From SHWB01 sp050246875 (GTDB taxonomy: Bacteria > Pseudomonadota > Alphaproteobacteria > UBA6615): DNA of 64,000 nucleotides. A model generated the notes under the pieces. It was given only the letters and a program-made list of their open reading frames with translations, made no database searches and was not told the origin of the DNA. The DNA lies in assembly GCA_050246875.1 (NCBI GenBank), contig JBFWVF010000002.1, positions 1-64,000 on the forward strand, written 5' to 3'. Positions 40,442 through 49,310 of this stretch are shown in pieces (the stretch's first letter is position 1; each line of letters starts with the position of its first letter). The translations under genes were made by a program, and so were the position numbers.

Positions 40442-41377
40442 GTGGCTAAGCGCATTCCAAAGGTGGATGTCGACTCCATGAACGTCGACCCCGCCGCCTA
40501 CCCGAGTCTCGGCCCCGACCAGACAGCGCCGGAAAAGCCCGCCAAGTCCGCCGCCAAGACAGAAGCCACCCCGAAGACGGCAGCCGCGGCGCCGGCGCCC
40601 GAGCCTCGCGCGGCCGCACCCGACCCGCGCCCGGCCGCAGCGGAAGCCGCACCGCCATCGGCGCCGGCCATGGCCGCCGCGGCGCAGCAGCAGGGCGCAG
40701 GGGCCGCGCAGGGCCGTACCATGCCGCCGACGGCGCTGATCGTGGCTATCGCCGCCGCCATCGTCGCCATCGTCGCGCTGGGTTTTGCCTGGTTCACATA
40801 CAGCGAGGGCATGACACTCACGGCGCAGGTGCAGGCGCAGGCCGAGAGCGACCGCCAGGCCCGCCACGCGGTGGCTGCCGGACTGGCGCTGCAGCAGCTT
40901 GGCGCCCGCGCGCGCGCCGGCGGGCCGTTCATGCAGGAACTGCAGTTGACGCGTGAACTGGCCGGCGACGACGCGGCCTCGCGCGAATTCCTCGATGCAC
41001 TGGCGCCGTTCGCCGAACAGGGCCTGCCGTCCCTGCAGCTCCTGCAGGCGAGTTTCAGCCGCGCGGTGCTGCAGCCGGCCCGCCGCGCCATTCCCGCCAC
41101 GGTCTTCGCGTCCTTCACGAGCATGATCGAACGCATGCTGCCGAACGGCCGCACCGAGGTCGTCGTGCCGCGCGCCGGGCTTGAGGAACTGTTCGAAGCC
41201 GAGCGCGCGGTCATCGCCGGCGATCTCCAGACTGCCGTGGCGGCCGCCCAGCCCTACCTCGACACGCTGCCGCTCGCGGGCCAGTGGGTCGCCATCGCCG
41301 AGCACCGGCTGCGCGCCGAGAAGGCGCTGGCGGATATCGACGCGCTGGTCTGGCAGAAGCTCGGCGGCGCACGTTGA
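40442..41377 (+). CDS. Mitofilin-like single-TM protein 2
   Basis: A 311-aa protein. A long Ala/Pro-rich disordered N-terminus (to about residue 90) is followed by one membrane helix (TALIVAIAAAIVAIVALGFAWF) and a helical domain with LQQLGARARAGGPFMQEL, RELAGDDAASREFLDALAPFAEQGLPS, the same layout as the proteins at 32692 and 54329. GTG 40442 is used because AGGGA lies nine bases upstream; TTG 40433 is an alternative. It lies between the ParA-type ATPase and a DUF6524 gene, suggesting a common complex. Confidence 0.72.
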   Translation: MAKRIPKVDVDSMNVDPAAYPSLGPDQTAPEKPAKSAAKTEATPKTAAAAPAPEPRAAAPDPRPAAAEAAPPSAPAMAAAAQQQGAGAAQGRTMPPTALIVAIAAAIVAIVALGFAWFTYSEGMTLTAQVQAQAESDRQARHAVAAGLALQQLGARARAGGPFMQELQLTRELAGDDAASREFLDALAPFAEQGLPSLQLLQASFSRAVLQPARRAIPATVFASFTSMIERMLPNGRTEVVVPRAGLEELFEAERAVIAGDLQTAVAAAQPYLDTLPLAGQWVAIAEHRLRAEKALADIDALVWQKLGGAR

Positions 41378-41410
41378 CCTGACAGCGTCGCCGGCCGGGA
41401 ACGCCCGGAC

Positions 41411-41845
41411 ATGGCGCGGATCAGTGTCTACCGCGACATCAGCGTCGTCGGGCTGTTCGCGCGTCGCCTGTTGCTGGCCGCGTTCTTCGTCTTCGCCGTC
41501 TACAACGCGACCGGGCGCTCCTACTATCACTGGGTCGTCGCGGACCCCGACGCCGTAACGCCGCTGCAGGCGGTGGCCGGCATCGCGCTGCTGATCGGGC
41601 TCATCGCCCTGATCCGTATCGCCGGCGTCGCTCTTCGCATTCGCGGCGTCATCGCCGTGATCGGCCTGTTCTTCGGCATCGTGTCGCTGCGCGTCGGCCT
41701 CGGCATCGAACGCTTCGCGGAGATGGAACTGACGATTTCGTCGGCCCAGGTCATCATCTGCGTGGCGCTGGCCTTCGGCATGACATGGGCGCACGCCCAG
41801 GTGCGGTTCTCCGGCGAGCGCGACCTGCTGCACAATCCGCCCTGA
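41411..41845 (+). CDS. DUF6524-family membrane protein 2
   Basis: A 144-aa inner-membrane protein with four helices. RRLLLAAFFVFAVYNATGRSYYHWV corresponds to the first DUF6524 block, and LFFGIVSLRVGLGIERFAEMEL to the second, but with lower similarity than the copies at 39090 and 53236. It follows the mitofilin-like gene by 33 bases. The last gene of a four-gene plus-strand group; the next gene is convergent. Confidence 0.72.
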   Translation: MARISVYRDISVVGLFARRLLLAAFFVFAVYNATGRSYYHWVVADPDAVTPLQAVAGIALLIGLIALIRIAGVALRIRGVIAVIGLFFGIVSLRVGLGIERFAEMELTISSAQVIICVALAFGMTWAHAQVRFSGERDLLHNPP

Positions 41846-41857
41846 CGGCGGATCGCC

Positions 41858-43354
41858 TCAGACGCGGATCGGCTCGACGAGGGTGATCAGGGCGTTGACC
41901 GCCAGCGTGATCGAGACGCCGAAGATGATCGCCTGGGCGATGGCGGCATTGATCGACAGCACGGACGTCTTCGGCCGATAGCCGAAATAGAGTCCGACGG
42001 CGGCGGAGGCGAGGGCGCTCGCCAGCACCTTCGCCAGCATCCACGGCCAGCCGTCGGGCAGCCAGTCGCCGCCGCGGAACACCAGGACGAAGAAAGAATC
42101 TCGGAACAACGCAGCCGGCTTGTCGGGGAATCCCGCCTGCCAGGTCAGCAGCGTCGCCGCCACCGTCACCGCCAGCATCAGCAGCGTCAGCAGCAGAGCG
42201 CCGGCGACGTTGCTCGCCAGCACGCCGCCGACGAGATAGGCGCGATGGCTGATGTTGAGGCTGACCATGGCCTCGACCTGCCGCGTGTAGACGCGGTGGC
42301 CGATATCGGCGGCGATGATCGCCGAATTGCGCGCGGCGATCAGGATCGACAGCATCAGCGGCGCCAGCACGCGGAACTGCGTGAGCCCGATTGCCGTCAG
42401 CGTGTCGTCGTGCACCAGCGGCAGCAGGTACTCGGCGAATGGCATGAAGCGGAACGCCGACCAAGCGGAGACGAAGCCGGTCAGGAGGCCGCCGACGAAT
42501 ATGAACGACAGCATCGAGGGCGCGAGCGCGAGGAAGTAGAAATACTGCGCCGCGTAGCGTAGCCACCAGCCGGGCAGGGCGCGCGGCCGCAACCGCGTCC
42601 CGCCGCGCACATCCGCCGTCGCCGCCGCAGGTGCGCGCGGCCGCCACGCCCCGGCGTGATCGGCGAGTTCCGGCGCGTCGGGCGCCAGCTCGCGCAGGCT
42701 GGCCTGTTCCGGGTCGAGCAGCAGCACGCGGTCGACGATGGGCAGCAGTTCGTGCACATGGTGCGCGACGATGACCATGGCGAGGCCACGCTCGCGGCGC
42801 AGCCGGTCGAGCAGGTCGGTAAGCCGGTGCACCTGCGCCGCGTCGAGACCGGCATTCGGCTCGTCGAAGAAGATCAGCGGCCGTCCCGACAGCAGGCTGC
42901 GCGCGATGGCGACGCGCTGGCGCTGGCCACCGCTCAGTTCGGCGACACGCTGGTTCTCGTCGATGCCGGACAGCAGGCTTTGTGCGAAGTCGCGCAGATC
43001 GCTGCCGACGTCGCTGCCGTGGTCGACGCCGATCGCAAGATTGCCCCTGACCGTGAGATCGTCGAACAGGGCGTAGTCCTGGAACACGATGCTGCCGGCG
43101 GCCACGCGATCGCTCGCGAGATCGACGGCGCCATCCGGCAGCGTGCAGCGGCCCGCCACCTGCCAGCCGGCGGCACTGTCCAGCAGGCCGGCGAAGAGGC
43201 GCAGCAAGGTAGACTTGCCGCTGCCGCTCGGCCCGAGCAGGAGCACGATCTCGCCGGCAGCGATCGCAAAGTCGGCCGCCGCCACGATCGGCCGGCCATC
43301 GGGACGGCGGATCTCGAGACCCTCGACGGAGAGCAGCGGCGCGGCCTCGCTCAT
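41858..43354 (-). CDS. Fused ABC transporter: MlaF-like ATPase plus MlaE-like permease
   Basis: A 498-aa protein combining an ATPase and a permease. Residues about 5-240 are the ATPase: Walker A GPSGSGKST, signature LSGGQRQRVAIARSL, Walker B LIFFDEPNAGLD, H-loop VIVAHHVHEL. Residues about 270-498 form a membrane domain with five or six helices and AADIGHRVYTRQVEAMVSLNISHRAYLVGGVLASN, close to the MlaE coupling-helix consensus. In Mla systems these are separate genes, so a fusion is unusual. It probably moves lipids or other hydrophobic substrates. ATG 43354 overlaps the stop of the upstream gene (ATGA). Confidence 0.82.
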   Translation of the reverse strand: MSEAAPLLSVEGLEIRRPDGRPIVAAADFAIAAGEIVLLLGPSGSGKSTLLRLFAGLLDSAAGWQVAGRCTLPDGAVDLASDRVAAGSIVFQDYALFDDLTVRGNLAIGVDHGSDVGSDLRDFAQSLLSGIDENQRVAELSGGQRQRVAIARSLLSGRPLIFFDEPNAGLDAAQVHRLTDLLDRLRRERGLAMVIVAHHVHELLPIVDRVLLLDPEQASLRELAPDAPELADHAGAWRPRAPAAATADVRGGTRLRPRALPGWWLRYAAQYFYFLALAPSMLSFIFVGGLLTGFVSAWSAFRFMPFAEYLLPLVHDDTLTAIGLTQFRVLAPLMLSILIAARNSAIIAADIGHRVYTRQVEAMVSLNISHRAYLVGGVLASNVAGALLLTLLMLAVTVAATLLTWQAGFPDKPAALFRDSFFVLVFRGGDWLPDGWPWMLAKVLASALASAAVGLYFGYRPKTSVLSINAAIAQAIIFGVSITLAVNALITLVEPIRV

Positions 43355-44466
43355 CGGAGCGCGCTCACCGGCTGCAGCACCCTGCCGGCTGGCAGTTCGC
43401 CGCTTCCCAGCCGCTCGGCCATCGCCGTCGGCACGACGAGCAGGAAATGCGGGCTCTCCAGGCGCAGGAAGGCGCGGATGACGATGGCGCTGATCGGATG
43501 GACGCCCTCGACGACGCCGAGACCGAGCATCTGTCCGACCACGTCGCGCAGGCCGGCGATGGCCAGCTCGCGGAAGGCACGCAGGGGCGCGGCGAAGCGC
43601 GGGTCGGCGACCAGCTTCTCGGTCAGGTCGATCAGCTCGTCCTGCCGCGCCGCCGTCTCGCGCATCAGGGCCCGCCCGAAGGTCCAGGCCAGCGCCTCGG
43701 TCTCCGGCGCCGACAGGGTGGCGCGCAGACTGGCGTCGAGCCGCGCGGACACCGCGGGATCGCGCAGGGTCACGTCGAGCGCGCGGGCGAGGCTGGCGCG
43801 GTCGAACCCGCCGGTGACGAGGCGACCGAGAAAGCGCGCCGGATTCTCGCTGAAGCTTTCGCGCAGGGCCTTCTGGGCGTTGTCGAGCAGCACCGGCAGG
43901 ACCACCGGCACGAGGTCGCCGACTGCCTGTTCGGCGGAACTGCCCAGCGCCTCCCGGACCGCAAGCTGGGTGTCGGGCGCACGCCATGCCGCCTCGATCG
44001 CGGCATTGGCGACCTGGCGGTAGGCCGGCGCGTAGTCGGCGGCGAAGGCCGGCGAATCGAACACCGCCTCAAGGCTGCGCTCGCCCTCGCTGAGCAGGCT
44101 CGGCAACCGCGCCCGCAGCGCGTCGCTCATCGGCGCCGTGCGCAGGTCCCACAGCGTGCGGATGCTGGCCTCGACCAACACCGTCCGCTCGTCCGCGCCG
44201 GCGCCGGTTGCACCGGGATACAGGCTGAGGCCGATGCGGCCATCGGGCCGTGGCGCCGCCTTGCCGATGCGCGCCACATCGCCTTCGCCCTGCCAGCGGA
44301 ACACCGGCATTGGACGCACGCCGCGATGCAGATCGCCGACCGGCGCGGCGAAGGCGGCCGGCAATGCCGCCGCCGGCCCTGCGGCGCCCCACGCGGCCCA
44401 TACGCCGCCGCCGAGGCCGAGCAGGAGAATCGCCGCCGACGATGCGTAGTGAAGGGGAGAAGCCAT
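43351..44466 (-). CDS. Membrane-tethered periplasmic protein, partner of the fused ABC transporter
   Basis: A 371-aa protein with an N-terminal hydrophobic segment (about 9-40) that is either a signal or an anchor, and a large, mostly helical extracytoplasmic domain. No MCE domain was recognised, although the Mla-type fusion next to it would normally be paired with an MCE protein. Stretches such as LSEGERSLEAVFDSPAFAADYAPAYRQVANAAIEAAW suggest long amphipathic helices that might form a lipid tunnel. Its stop overlaps the transporter start. Function is inferred from context only. Confidence 0.65.
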   Translation of the reverse strand: MASPLHYASSAAILLLGLGGGVWAAWGAAGPAAALPAAFAAPVGDLHRGVRPMPVFRWQGEGDVARIGKAAPRPDGRIGLSLYPGATGAGADERTVLVEASIRTLWDLRTAPMSDALRARLPSLLSEGERSLEAVFDSPAFAADYAPAYRQVANAAIEAAWRAPDTQLAVREALGSSAEQAVGDLVPVVLPVLLDNAQKALRESFSENPARFLGRLVTGGFDRASLARALDVTLRDPAVSARLDASLRATLSAPETEALAWTFGRALMRETAARQDELIDLTEKLVADPRFAAPLRAFRELAIAGLRDVVGQMLGLGVVEGVHPISAIVIRAFLRLESPHFLLVVPTAMAERLGSGELPAGRVLQPVSALR

Positions 44467-44604
44467 GGCTGCCAGATGCGCGGTTCGGACGCGGCCTCGT
44501 CGGCGCCGCGGCGGCCGGGACGTACGGTGACAATGGCCGCTTTCCTGCTTGCGCAGTCCGGCTTCCGTGACCGCGCGAACGCTATCACGCGCCGTTTTGC
44601 GGGT

Positions 44605-46770
44605 TCAAGCCGCCGCCGGCTCGGCCTGCGCCGCGCGCCGCGCACGTGCCTTGTCGGAACGGCCGCTGGAGCCGGCGGCGACGAAGGCGAGCGCCGCCAG
44701 CGCGATGCCGATGCCGGTGAACAGCATCGCGCCCTCGAAGCCGTAGGAGGCGACGAGCGCCGCCACGAGCAGCGGACCCGCGACACTGCCGGCCCGCTCG
44801 AGCATGCGCAGCAGACCGAGGATCGTTGTCTGCCCGATCATCTCGGCCTCCCGGCGGCACACTTCGGTCGCCAGCGCGAGTTGCGGCGAGATCGAGACGG
44901 CATGCGCGACGCCGAATAGCGCGACCGCGACCATCACGGCGGCCATGCCCGACCATGTGCTGAGGACCGCGATGGCCGCCCCCGACAGCAGCGTCCCGAT
45001 GAAGCTGAACAGCATCGTGTGGCCACTGCGGTCGGCCAGGCGGCTGGCGAGCGGGCCGAGGAAGACGACGAGCAGGGCATAGACGATCATCACCCGGCCG
45101 ATCTCGGCCTCGGCCGCGCCGAGCTCGGCGAGATAGAGCGGGATGCTGAAGAAGAGAAAGCCGGTCAGCGCGACCTTGCCGGGAATGGCGACGAACAGGA
45201 CGAGCGCCAGGAAACGCCGGTTGGACAGCACCAGACCCAGCCCGTTCAGCCCCGGCTTCGCCGCCGGCTGGGTGATGCTGAGTTCGCGGCGCGACGGCAG
45301 CCGCGCCAGCATACGCCAGCCCGACAGGCCGGCCGCCAACGCCAGCAGCGCCGCCAACATGAAGACGATCCTGTAGCCCAGTTCGCCGGCGACGATGCCG
45401 CCGACCGCCATGCCGCAGATCGACGCCGCCATGATGGTGCCGACATAGCCCGACATGCCGGTGGCACGCTCCCCGGGCGCGGCCACGCCGGCGATGTAGC
45501 CCTGCGCCGCGATGGTCACCGCCGCGTAACCCAGCGCCGTGGTGGCGCGCGCGACGAGCAGCATGATGACGTCCTGCGCCAGCGCCGAGCCGATGAAGCC
45601 GATGATCGCGGGAATGAGGCCGAGCATGAAGATGCGCTTGATGCCGATGCGGTCGGCGAGGCCACCGGCGAACGGCGTCGCGACGGCCAGCACCAGCATG
45701 TAGACGGAGATCGGCAGGCCGATCAGGATTTCCGGCGTCAGCCACGTGGCATCCGTGGCGAGGCTGCGGATGTAGAGGGGCAGGAACGGCTTCTGCAGTT
45801 CCTCGGAAAAGACGAAGACGAACAGCGGCAGGCGCACGTCGAGCGGCGAGGTCGTCGGCCGCGGACGCGCCTGCCCCTCATGGCGCAGCCCTTCCCGGCG
45901 GCCCATGCCGGCGATCAGCGCCGCGGTCTGGCCGCCGGCACCGGCGGCCTTTGCCGCCAGCGCGGCATAGTGCTGGTTGAGCGCGTCGACGATGGCGTTG
46001 TAGCGCGCGATGACGCGCCCGACGGCGTCGCCGGAGCGGAACTCCAGCCGCGTGCCGAGCCGTCCGCGCCCGCCGCGCTCGAGCAGCGTAACAAGGTGAC
46101 GCAGCGGCGTGGTGATGCTGCGGCCGAGCACCGCGAGGATCAGTTCGAATGCGATGAACAGCGAGACCATCAGCACGGTCAGGACGTCGAAGACCATTTC
46201 CTCGAACTGGCGCTGCGCGAACTGCTGATCGACGCCGACGGCGATGGCCGCCACCGTGCGGCCGCCGCTTTCCACCGCATGCAGCACGGTGTTGAGGTGC
46301 TCGCTGGCGACGGTCGTGCCGGCGATCAGCTGACGGTCGCCGAGGTCGCGCAGCAACTGCCCCACCGCGTCCAGCTCTCCTGCCGCGACGGTGCCGGTCG
46401 CGTGGATCGGCTTGCCGGCCAGGTCGAGGACGCCGAGATAGAGAATCTCCGGCTGACTGGCGCGGAACTCCTGGAGGAAGGCCGGCACGTCGGGCAGGCG
46501 GTCGAGGGGCAGCCCGAGCGCCGCCGCGCGGCCAAAGTCCTCGGACAGGATCCAGCCGATCGTCGTCGCCTTGGCGGTCAGGGAAGCGTCGAGATGGTCG
46601 TCGAAGACCTGCACGGCGACGAAGGACAGCGTCGCCGCGCCGACCAGCATGAGGGCGATCGCCAGCAGAGCGATGCGCGACACGATACGGCTGACGACGC
46701 GACGCGCCTCGGCCTCGCCGCCCGTTTCCGGGGCCGCCGTGGTGTCCGCTGCCGTGTCCGCTGCCGTCAT
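44605..46770 (-). CDS. MFS transporter with N-terminal periplasmic sensor and HAMP domain
   Basis: A 721-aa fusion. Residues 33-55 and 194-215 are membrane helices flanking a periplasmic sensor (56-193). About 216-268 is a HAMP domain (LGRSITTPLRHLVTLLERGG, then GDAVGRVIARYN). After a linker (269-308), residues 309-700 are a twelve-helix MFS transporter (FGLADRIGIKRIF-like motif GGLADRIGIKRIF and a second-half SRLADRSG). HAMP signalling into an MFS domain is rare; the sensor could gate transport. ATG 46770 overlaps the upstream sensor gene (ATGA), whose own start overlaps the binding-protein gene. Confidence 0.88.
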   Translation of the reverse strand: MTAADTAADTTAAPETGGEAEARRVVSRIVSRIALLAIALMLVGAATLSFVAVQVFDDHLDASLTAKATTIGWILSEDFGRAAALGLPLDRLPDVPAFLQEFRASQPEILYLGVLDLAGKPIHATGTVAAGELDAVGQLLRDLGDRQLIAGTTVASEHLNTVLHAVESGGRTVAAIAVGVDQQFAQRQFEEMVFDVLTVLMVSLFIAFELILAVLGRSITTPLRHLVTLLERGGRGRLGTRLEFRSGDAVGRVIARYNAIVDALNQHYAALAAKAAGAGGQTAALIAGMGRREGLRHEGQARPRPTTSPLDVRLPLFVFVFSEELQKPFLPLYIRSLATDATWLTPEILIGLPISVYMLVLAVATPFAGGLADRIGIKRIFMLGLIPAIIGFIGSALAQDVIMLLVARATTALGYAAVTIAAQGYIAGVAAPGERATGMSGYVGTIMAASICGMAVGGIVAGELGYRIVFMLAALLALAAGLSGWRMLARLPSRRELSITQPAAKPGLNGLGLVLSNRRFLALVLFVAIPGKVALTGFLFFSIPLYLAELGAAEAEIGRVMIVYALLVVFLGPLASRLADRSGHTMLFSFIGTLLSGAAIAVLSTWSGMAAVMVAVALFGVAHAVSISPQLALATEVCRREAEMIGQTTILGLLRMLERAGSVAGPLLVAALVASYGFEGAMLFTGIGIALAALAFVAAGSSGRSDKARARRAAQAEPAAA

Positions 46771-47540
46771 CGTGGTCCCTGCTGTGCGGCGAGTTCGGCC
46801 CTGGCCAGATCGTCCTCGATCTGTTTCGTGCGGCTGGAGAAGGTTTCGCTCAGGCGTGCGAGCCCCTCGGGCAGGGCCCGGGTCCTCGCATCGTCGTCCG
46901 CGTCGCTATCGCTCGCCGCGAACCGACGCTCCAGCGCATCGAGGAACTTGTGCAGGTGGCGGGCGAACAGCTGGCAGCCGGGCAGGGCCAGGATGACCAT
47001 GACGACGAGCGCGGCGAGCGCCGCCAGTGCCAGCGTCGCGCGCGCCGCCTCGCTGCGTTCGCGCGTATCGGCGAGCGAGAACACGAGGATCGCACCGCCG
47101 GCGCGCAGACCGAGGGTCGTGTCGAGCGGGATGCCCGCCAGCAGGCGCGAATCCTCGCGCACCGTCCAGCGTTCGCCGGGCTTGCTGTTGCGAAAGCGTT
47201 CGAGCAGGACCGGGGCAATCGTCGTGCCCCGCGCACCGGCTTCGCCGGAATCGACGATGCGCCCGTCGGCATCGAACAGGATCAGGTCGAGAACGGCGGT
47301 GTCCTTCTCGCGCGCGTGCTCGCGCAGCTTGCTGCCGCTCTCCAGCGCCTCGATCGACAGGCCGAGATCGACCGCCGCCTGCAGCGTCCGGCCGATCTCG
47401 CCAACGACGATCTGGGCCCGCCCCTCGGTCAGCTCATGCAGCTTGCGGTCGAACTTGAGTGCGTTGAGGCCGAAGATCAGCCCGAGCGAGACGATCAGCC
47501 CCGCCATGACGAGCAACGCGATGCGAACGGCGATGTTCAT
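46767..47540 (-). CDS. Membrane sensor protein without output domain
   Basis: A 257-aa protein with membrane helices at about 5-25 and 168-188 flanking a periplasmic domain of PAS/Cache style (LDLILFDADGRIVDSG is a typical loop). The cytoplasmic tail (about 190-257) is coiled and lacks HAMP, kinase, GGDEF or phosphatase domains. It lies between a TrpX-type binding protein and the sensor-MFS fusion, with four-base overlaps on both sides. It may pass ligand information from the binding protein to the MFS protein. That role is inference. Confidence 0.75.
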   Translation of the reverse strand: MNIAVRIALLVMAGLIVSLGLIFGLNALKFDRKLHELTEGRAQIVVGEIGRTLQAAVDLGLSIEALESGSKLREHAREKDTAVLDLILFDADGRIVDSGEAGARGTTIAPVLLERFRNSKPGERWTVREDSRLLAGIPLDTTLGLRAGGAILVFSLADTRERSEAARATLALAALAALVVMVILALPGCQLFARHLHKFLDALERRFAASDSDADDDARTRALPEGLARLSETFSSRTKQIEDDLARAELAAQQGPR

Positions 47541-48583
47541 GGCGTCTTGGCGTCCGGCGTCACGAACTTGGCGAAGCGGATCAACTGCAGCGGCGGATAC
47601 AGGCCGAGGCGGTGAGCAATGGGGAGGTTCACCAGGAAGGCGAACCGGGCCGGCGCCTCGATCGGGATCGACGCCGGGTCGGCACCGCGCAGGACAGCCG
47701 CCGCCTTGAGCGCGGTCAGCTGGCCGACGACATAGTACTCGTTGGCAACGGCCATCAGGGCGCTGCCCGTGTACACCGATGCCGGGCCGGCGGCGAACAC
47801 CGGCAGACGATTGTCGACGGCCGCCTCCGTCAGCGCCTGGCGGTTGATGTTCAGGAAGCTGTCGGCGCCCTGGTAGACGAGGTCGACCCTGGCCTTGGCC
47901 AGTTCGGCCACCAGCGGCGCGATCGCGGCGACATCCGGCTTGCCGTCGGCGTCCTTGGGGATCGGCCGGTCGACGACCTCGATGCCCATCTTTCCGGCTT
48001 CGCCGCGCAGCAGGTCGACGTTGATGACCGAATTGGCTTCCGCCGGGTTGAAGAGCACGCCGACGCGGCGGAACCGCATGTAGCTCAGCGCCGCCTCGAG
48101 CTGCTGCTTTTCCGGCACGAGATAGCTCGTGCCCGTGATGTTGCGCCGCGAGGACTCGAAGGACGGCACGACCTTGGCGTCGACCGGCTGCGAGACGATC
48201 ATGAACACGCCTGGAATGTCGACGATGTGCTTCGCGGGGTCGACGGCGTCGTGCGGCCCGAACACCGTCAGCGCCGTCGTCGTGCCCCAGGTCACCACGA
48301 GGTCGGGGCGGCGCTCGCGGATTTCGGCGACAAAGCCCGGGATGCGAGTGGCATCGGTCGCGGCATCGTGGATGACGAGTTCGTGACGGAGGCCCGACGA
48401 CTTCATCATGTCGCGGAAGCCGTTGCAGGCCTCCTCGCAGCCACGGAAGACGATCAGTTCGATGCGATGAACGCGGTCGCCGGCGGCGCCCGCCAGTCCA
48501 GGCGCCAGCAGGAGCGCCAGCAGCGCGACGGACCACATCGGGAAACGCACGGCCGTTCTGACGCGACGCACGATAGACCCCAC
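47537..48583 (-). CDS. TrpX-type periplasmic substrate-binding protein
   Basis: A 348-aa periplasmic protein of the ABC_sub_bind (TrpX) family, with a signal peptide ending near GLAGA. VTWGTTTALTVFGP, RRNITGTSYLVPEKQQLEAALSY and VYQGADSFLNINRQALTEAA match the family. No ABC permease or ATPase gene accompanies it; it precedes the sensor and MFS genes instead. GTG 48583 has AGGAACG upstream and starts in front of the signal peptide. It should bind a small molecule (amino acid or similar), not identified. Confidence 0.82.
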   Translation of the reverse strand: MGSIVRRVRTAVRFPMWSVALLALLLAPGLAGAAGDRVHRIELIVFRGCEEACNGFRDMMKSSGLRHELVIHDAATDATRIPGFVAEIRERRPDLVVTWGTTTALTVFGPHDAVDPAKHIVDIPGVFMIVSQPVDAKVVPSFESSRRNITGTSYLVPEKQQLEAALSYMRFRRVGVLFNPAEANSVINVDLLRGEAGKMGIEVVDRPIPKDADGKPDVAAIAPLVAELAKARVDLVYQGADSFLNINRQALTEAAVDNRLPVFAAGPASVYTGSALMAVANEYYVVGQLTALKAAAVLRGADPASIPIEAPARFAFLVNLPIAHRLGLYPPLQLIRFAKFVTPDAKTP

Positions 48584-48791
48584 CCGTTCCTCTCCCCGGC
48601 AAACGGACGCCTGCGGCCCGGCCTCGGCCGGCAGGCCCGGAGCCTGCAATGCATCGCCACGCCGACGACGGCCCCCGACGGGCGCCATTGTGCCGTGGTG
48701 CCCGATGCGAGGCGAATCGTTTGACAGGGCCGACACGGCGCGGCTACGCATCGCGCTGGCGATGGATACGATACTCGGCGTAGCCGGCGCC

Positions 48792-49295
48792 ATGGGGGAG
48801 GCGGAAATCGACGCAACCGGCGCGGCAACCACGCCCCCGACCGATGGAAGCGTCACGTTCGTTCCGCTGGCCGCCGGGCACGAGGCCGACTGGCGGCGCC
48901 TGTGGACGGGATTTGCCGCCGCGCTGACCGGAACCGCACCCGCCGACGAGGCCATGGCACAGACGTGGCGCTGGCTCTGCGACCCGGCTCACCCGCTGGA
49001 GGGCCTCGTCGCCGTCGCCGCCGACGGCCAGCCTGTCGGACTGGCCCAGTTCTACGCGGTTGCCCGGCCCCTGATGGGCCGCGAGTCCGGCTACCTCGCC
49101 GACCTCTATGTCGATCCGCCGTGGCGCGGCCGGGGCATCGGCCAGGCGCTGTTCGCGGCGGTCATGGACATCGGCCGCGCGCGCGGCTGGGCGAAGTTCC
49201 GCTGGGTCACGCCGGCGGACAACCACGGCGCCGTCGCACTTTACGACCGCATCGCCCGCCGCGTCCCGATGGTGGTCTACGACTTCGATCTGTGA
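48792..49295 (+). CDS. GNAT-family N-acetyltransferase
   Basis: A 167-aa acetyltransferase. The acetyl-CoA-binding motif A is LADLYVDPPWRGRGIGQALFAAVM, with the R/Q-x-x-G-x-G/A pattern (RGRGIG). The end FRWVTPADNHGAVALYDRIARR is the typical C-terminal part. Start choice is weak: ATG 48792, ATG 48762 and GTG 48690 share the frame and none has a clear ribosome binding site; the fold itself begins later. Substrate unknown. Divergent from the TrpX-type gene. Confidence 0.8.
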   Translation: MGEAEIDATGAATTPPTDGSVTFVPLAAGHEADWRRLWTGFAAALTGTAPADEAMAQTWRWLCDPAHPLEGLVAVAADGQPVGLAQFYAVARPLMGRESGYLADLYVDPPWRGRGIGQALFAAVMDIGRARGWAKFRWVTPADNHGAVALYDRIARRVPMVVYDFDL

Positions 49296-49310
49296 TCGGG
49301 CGCCGTCGCC

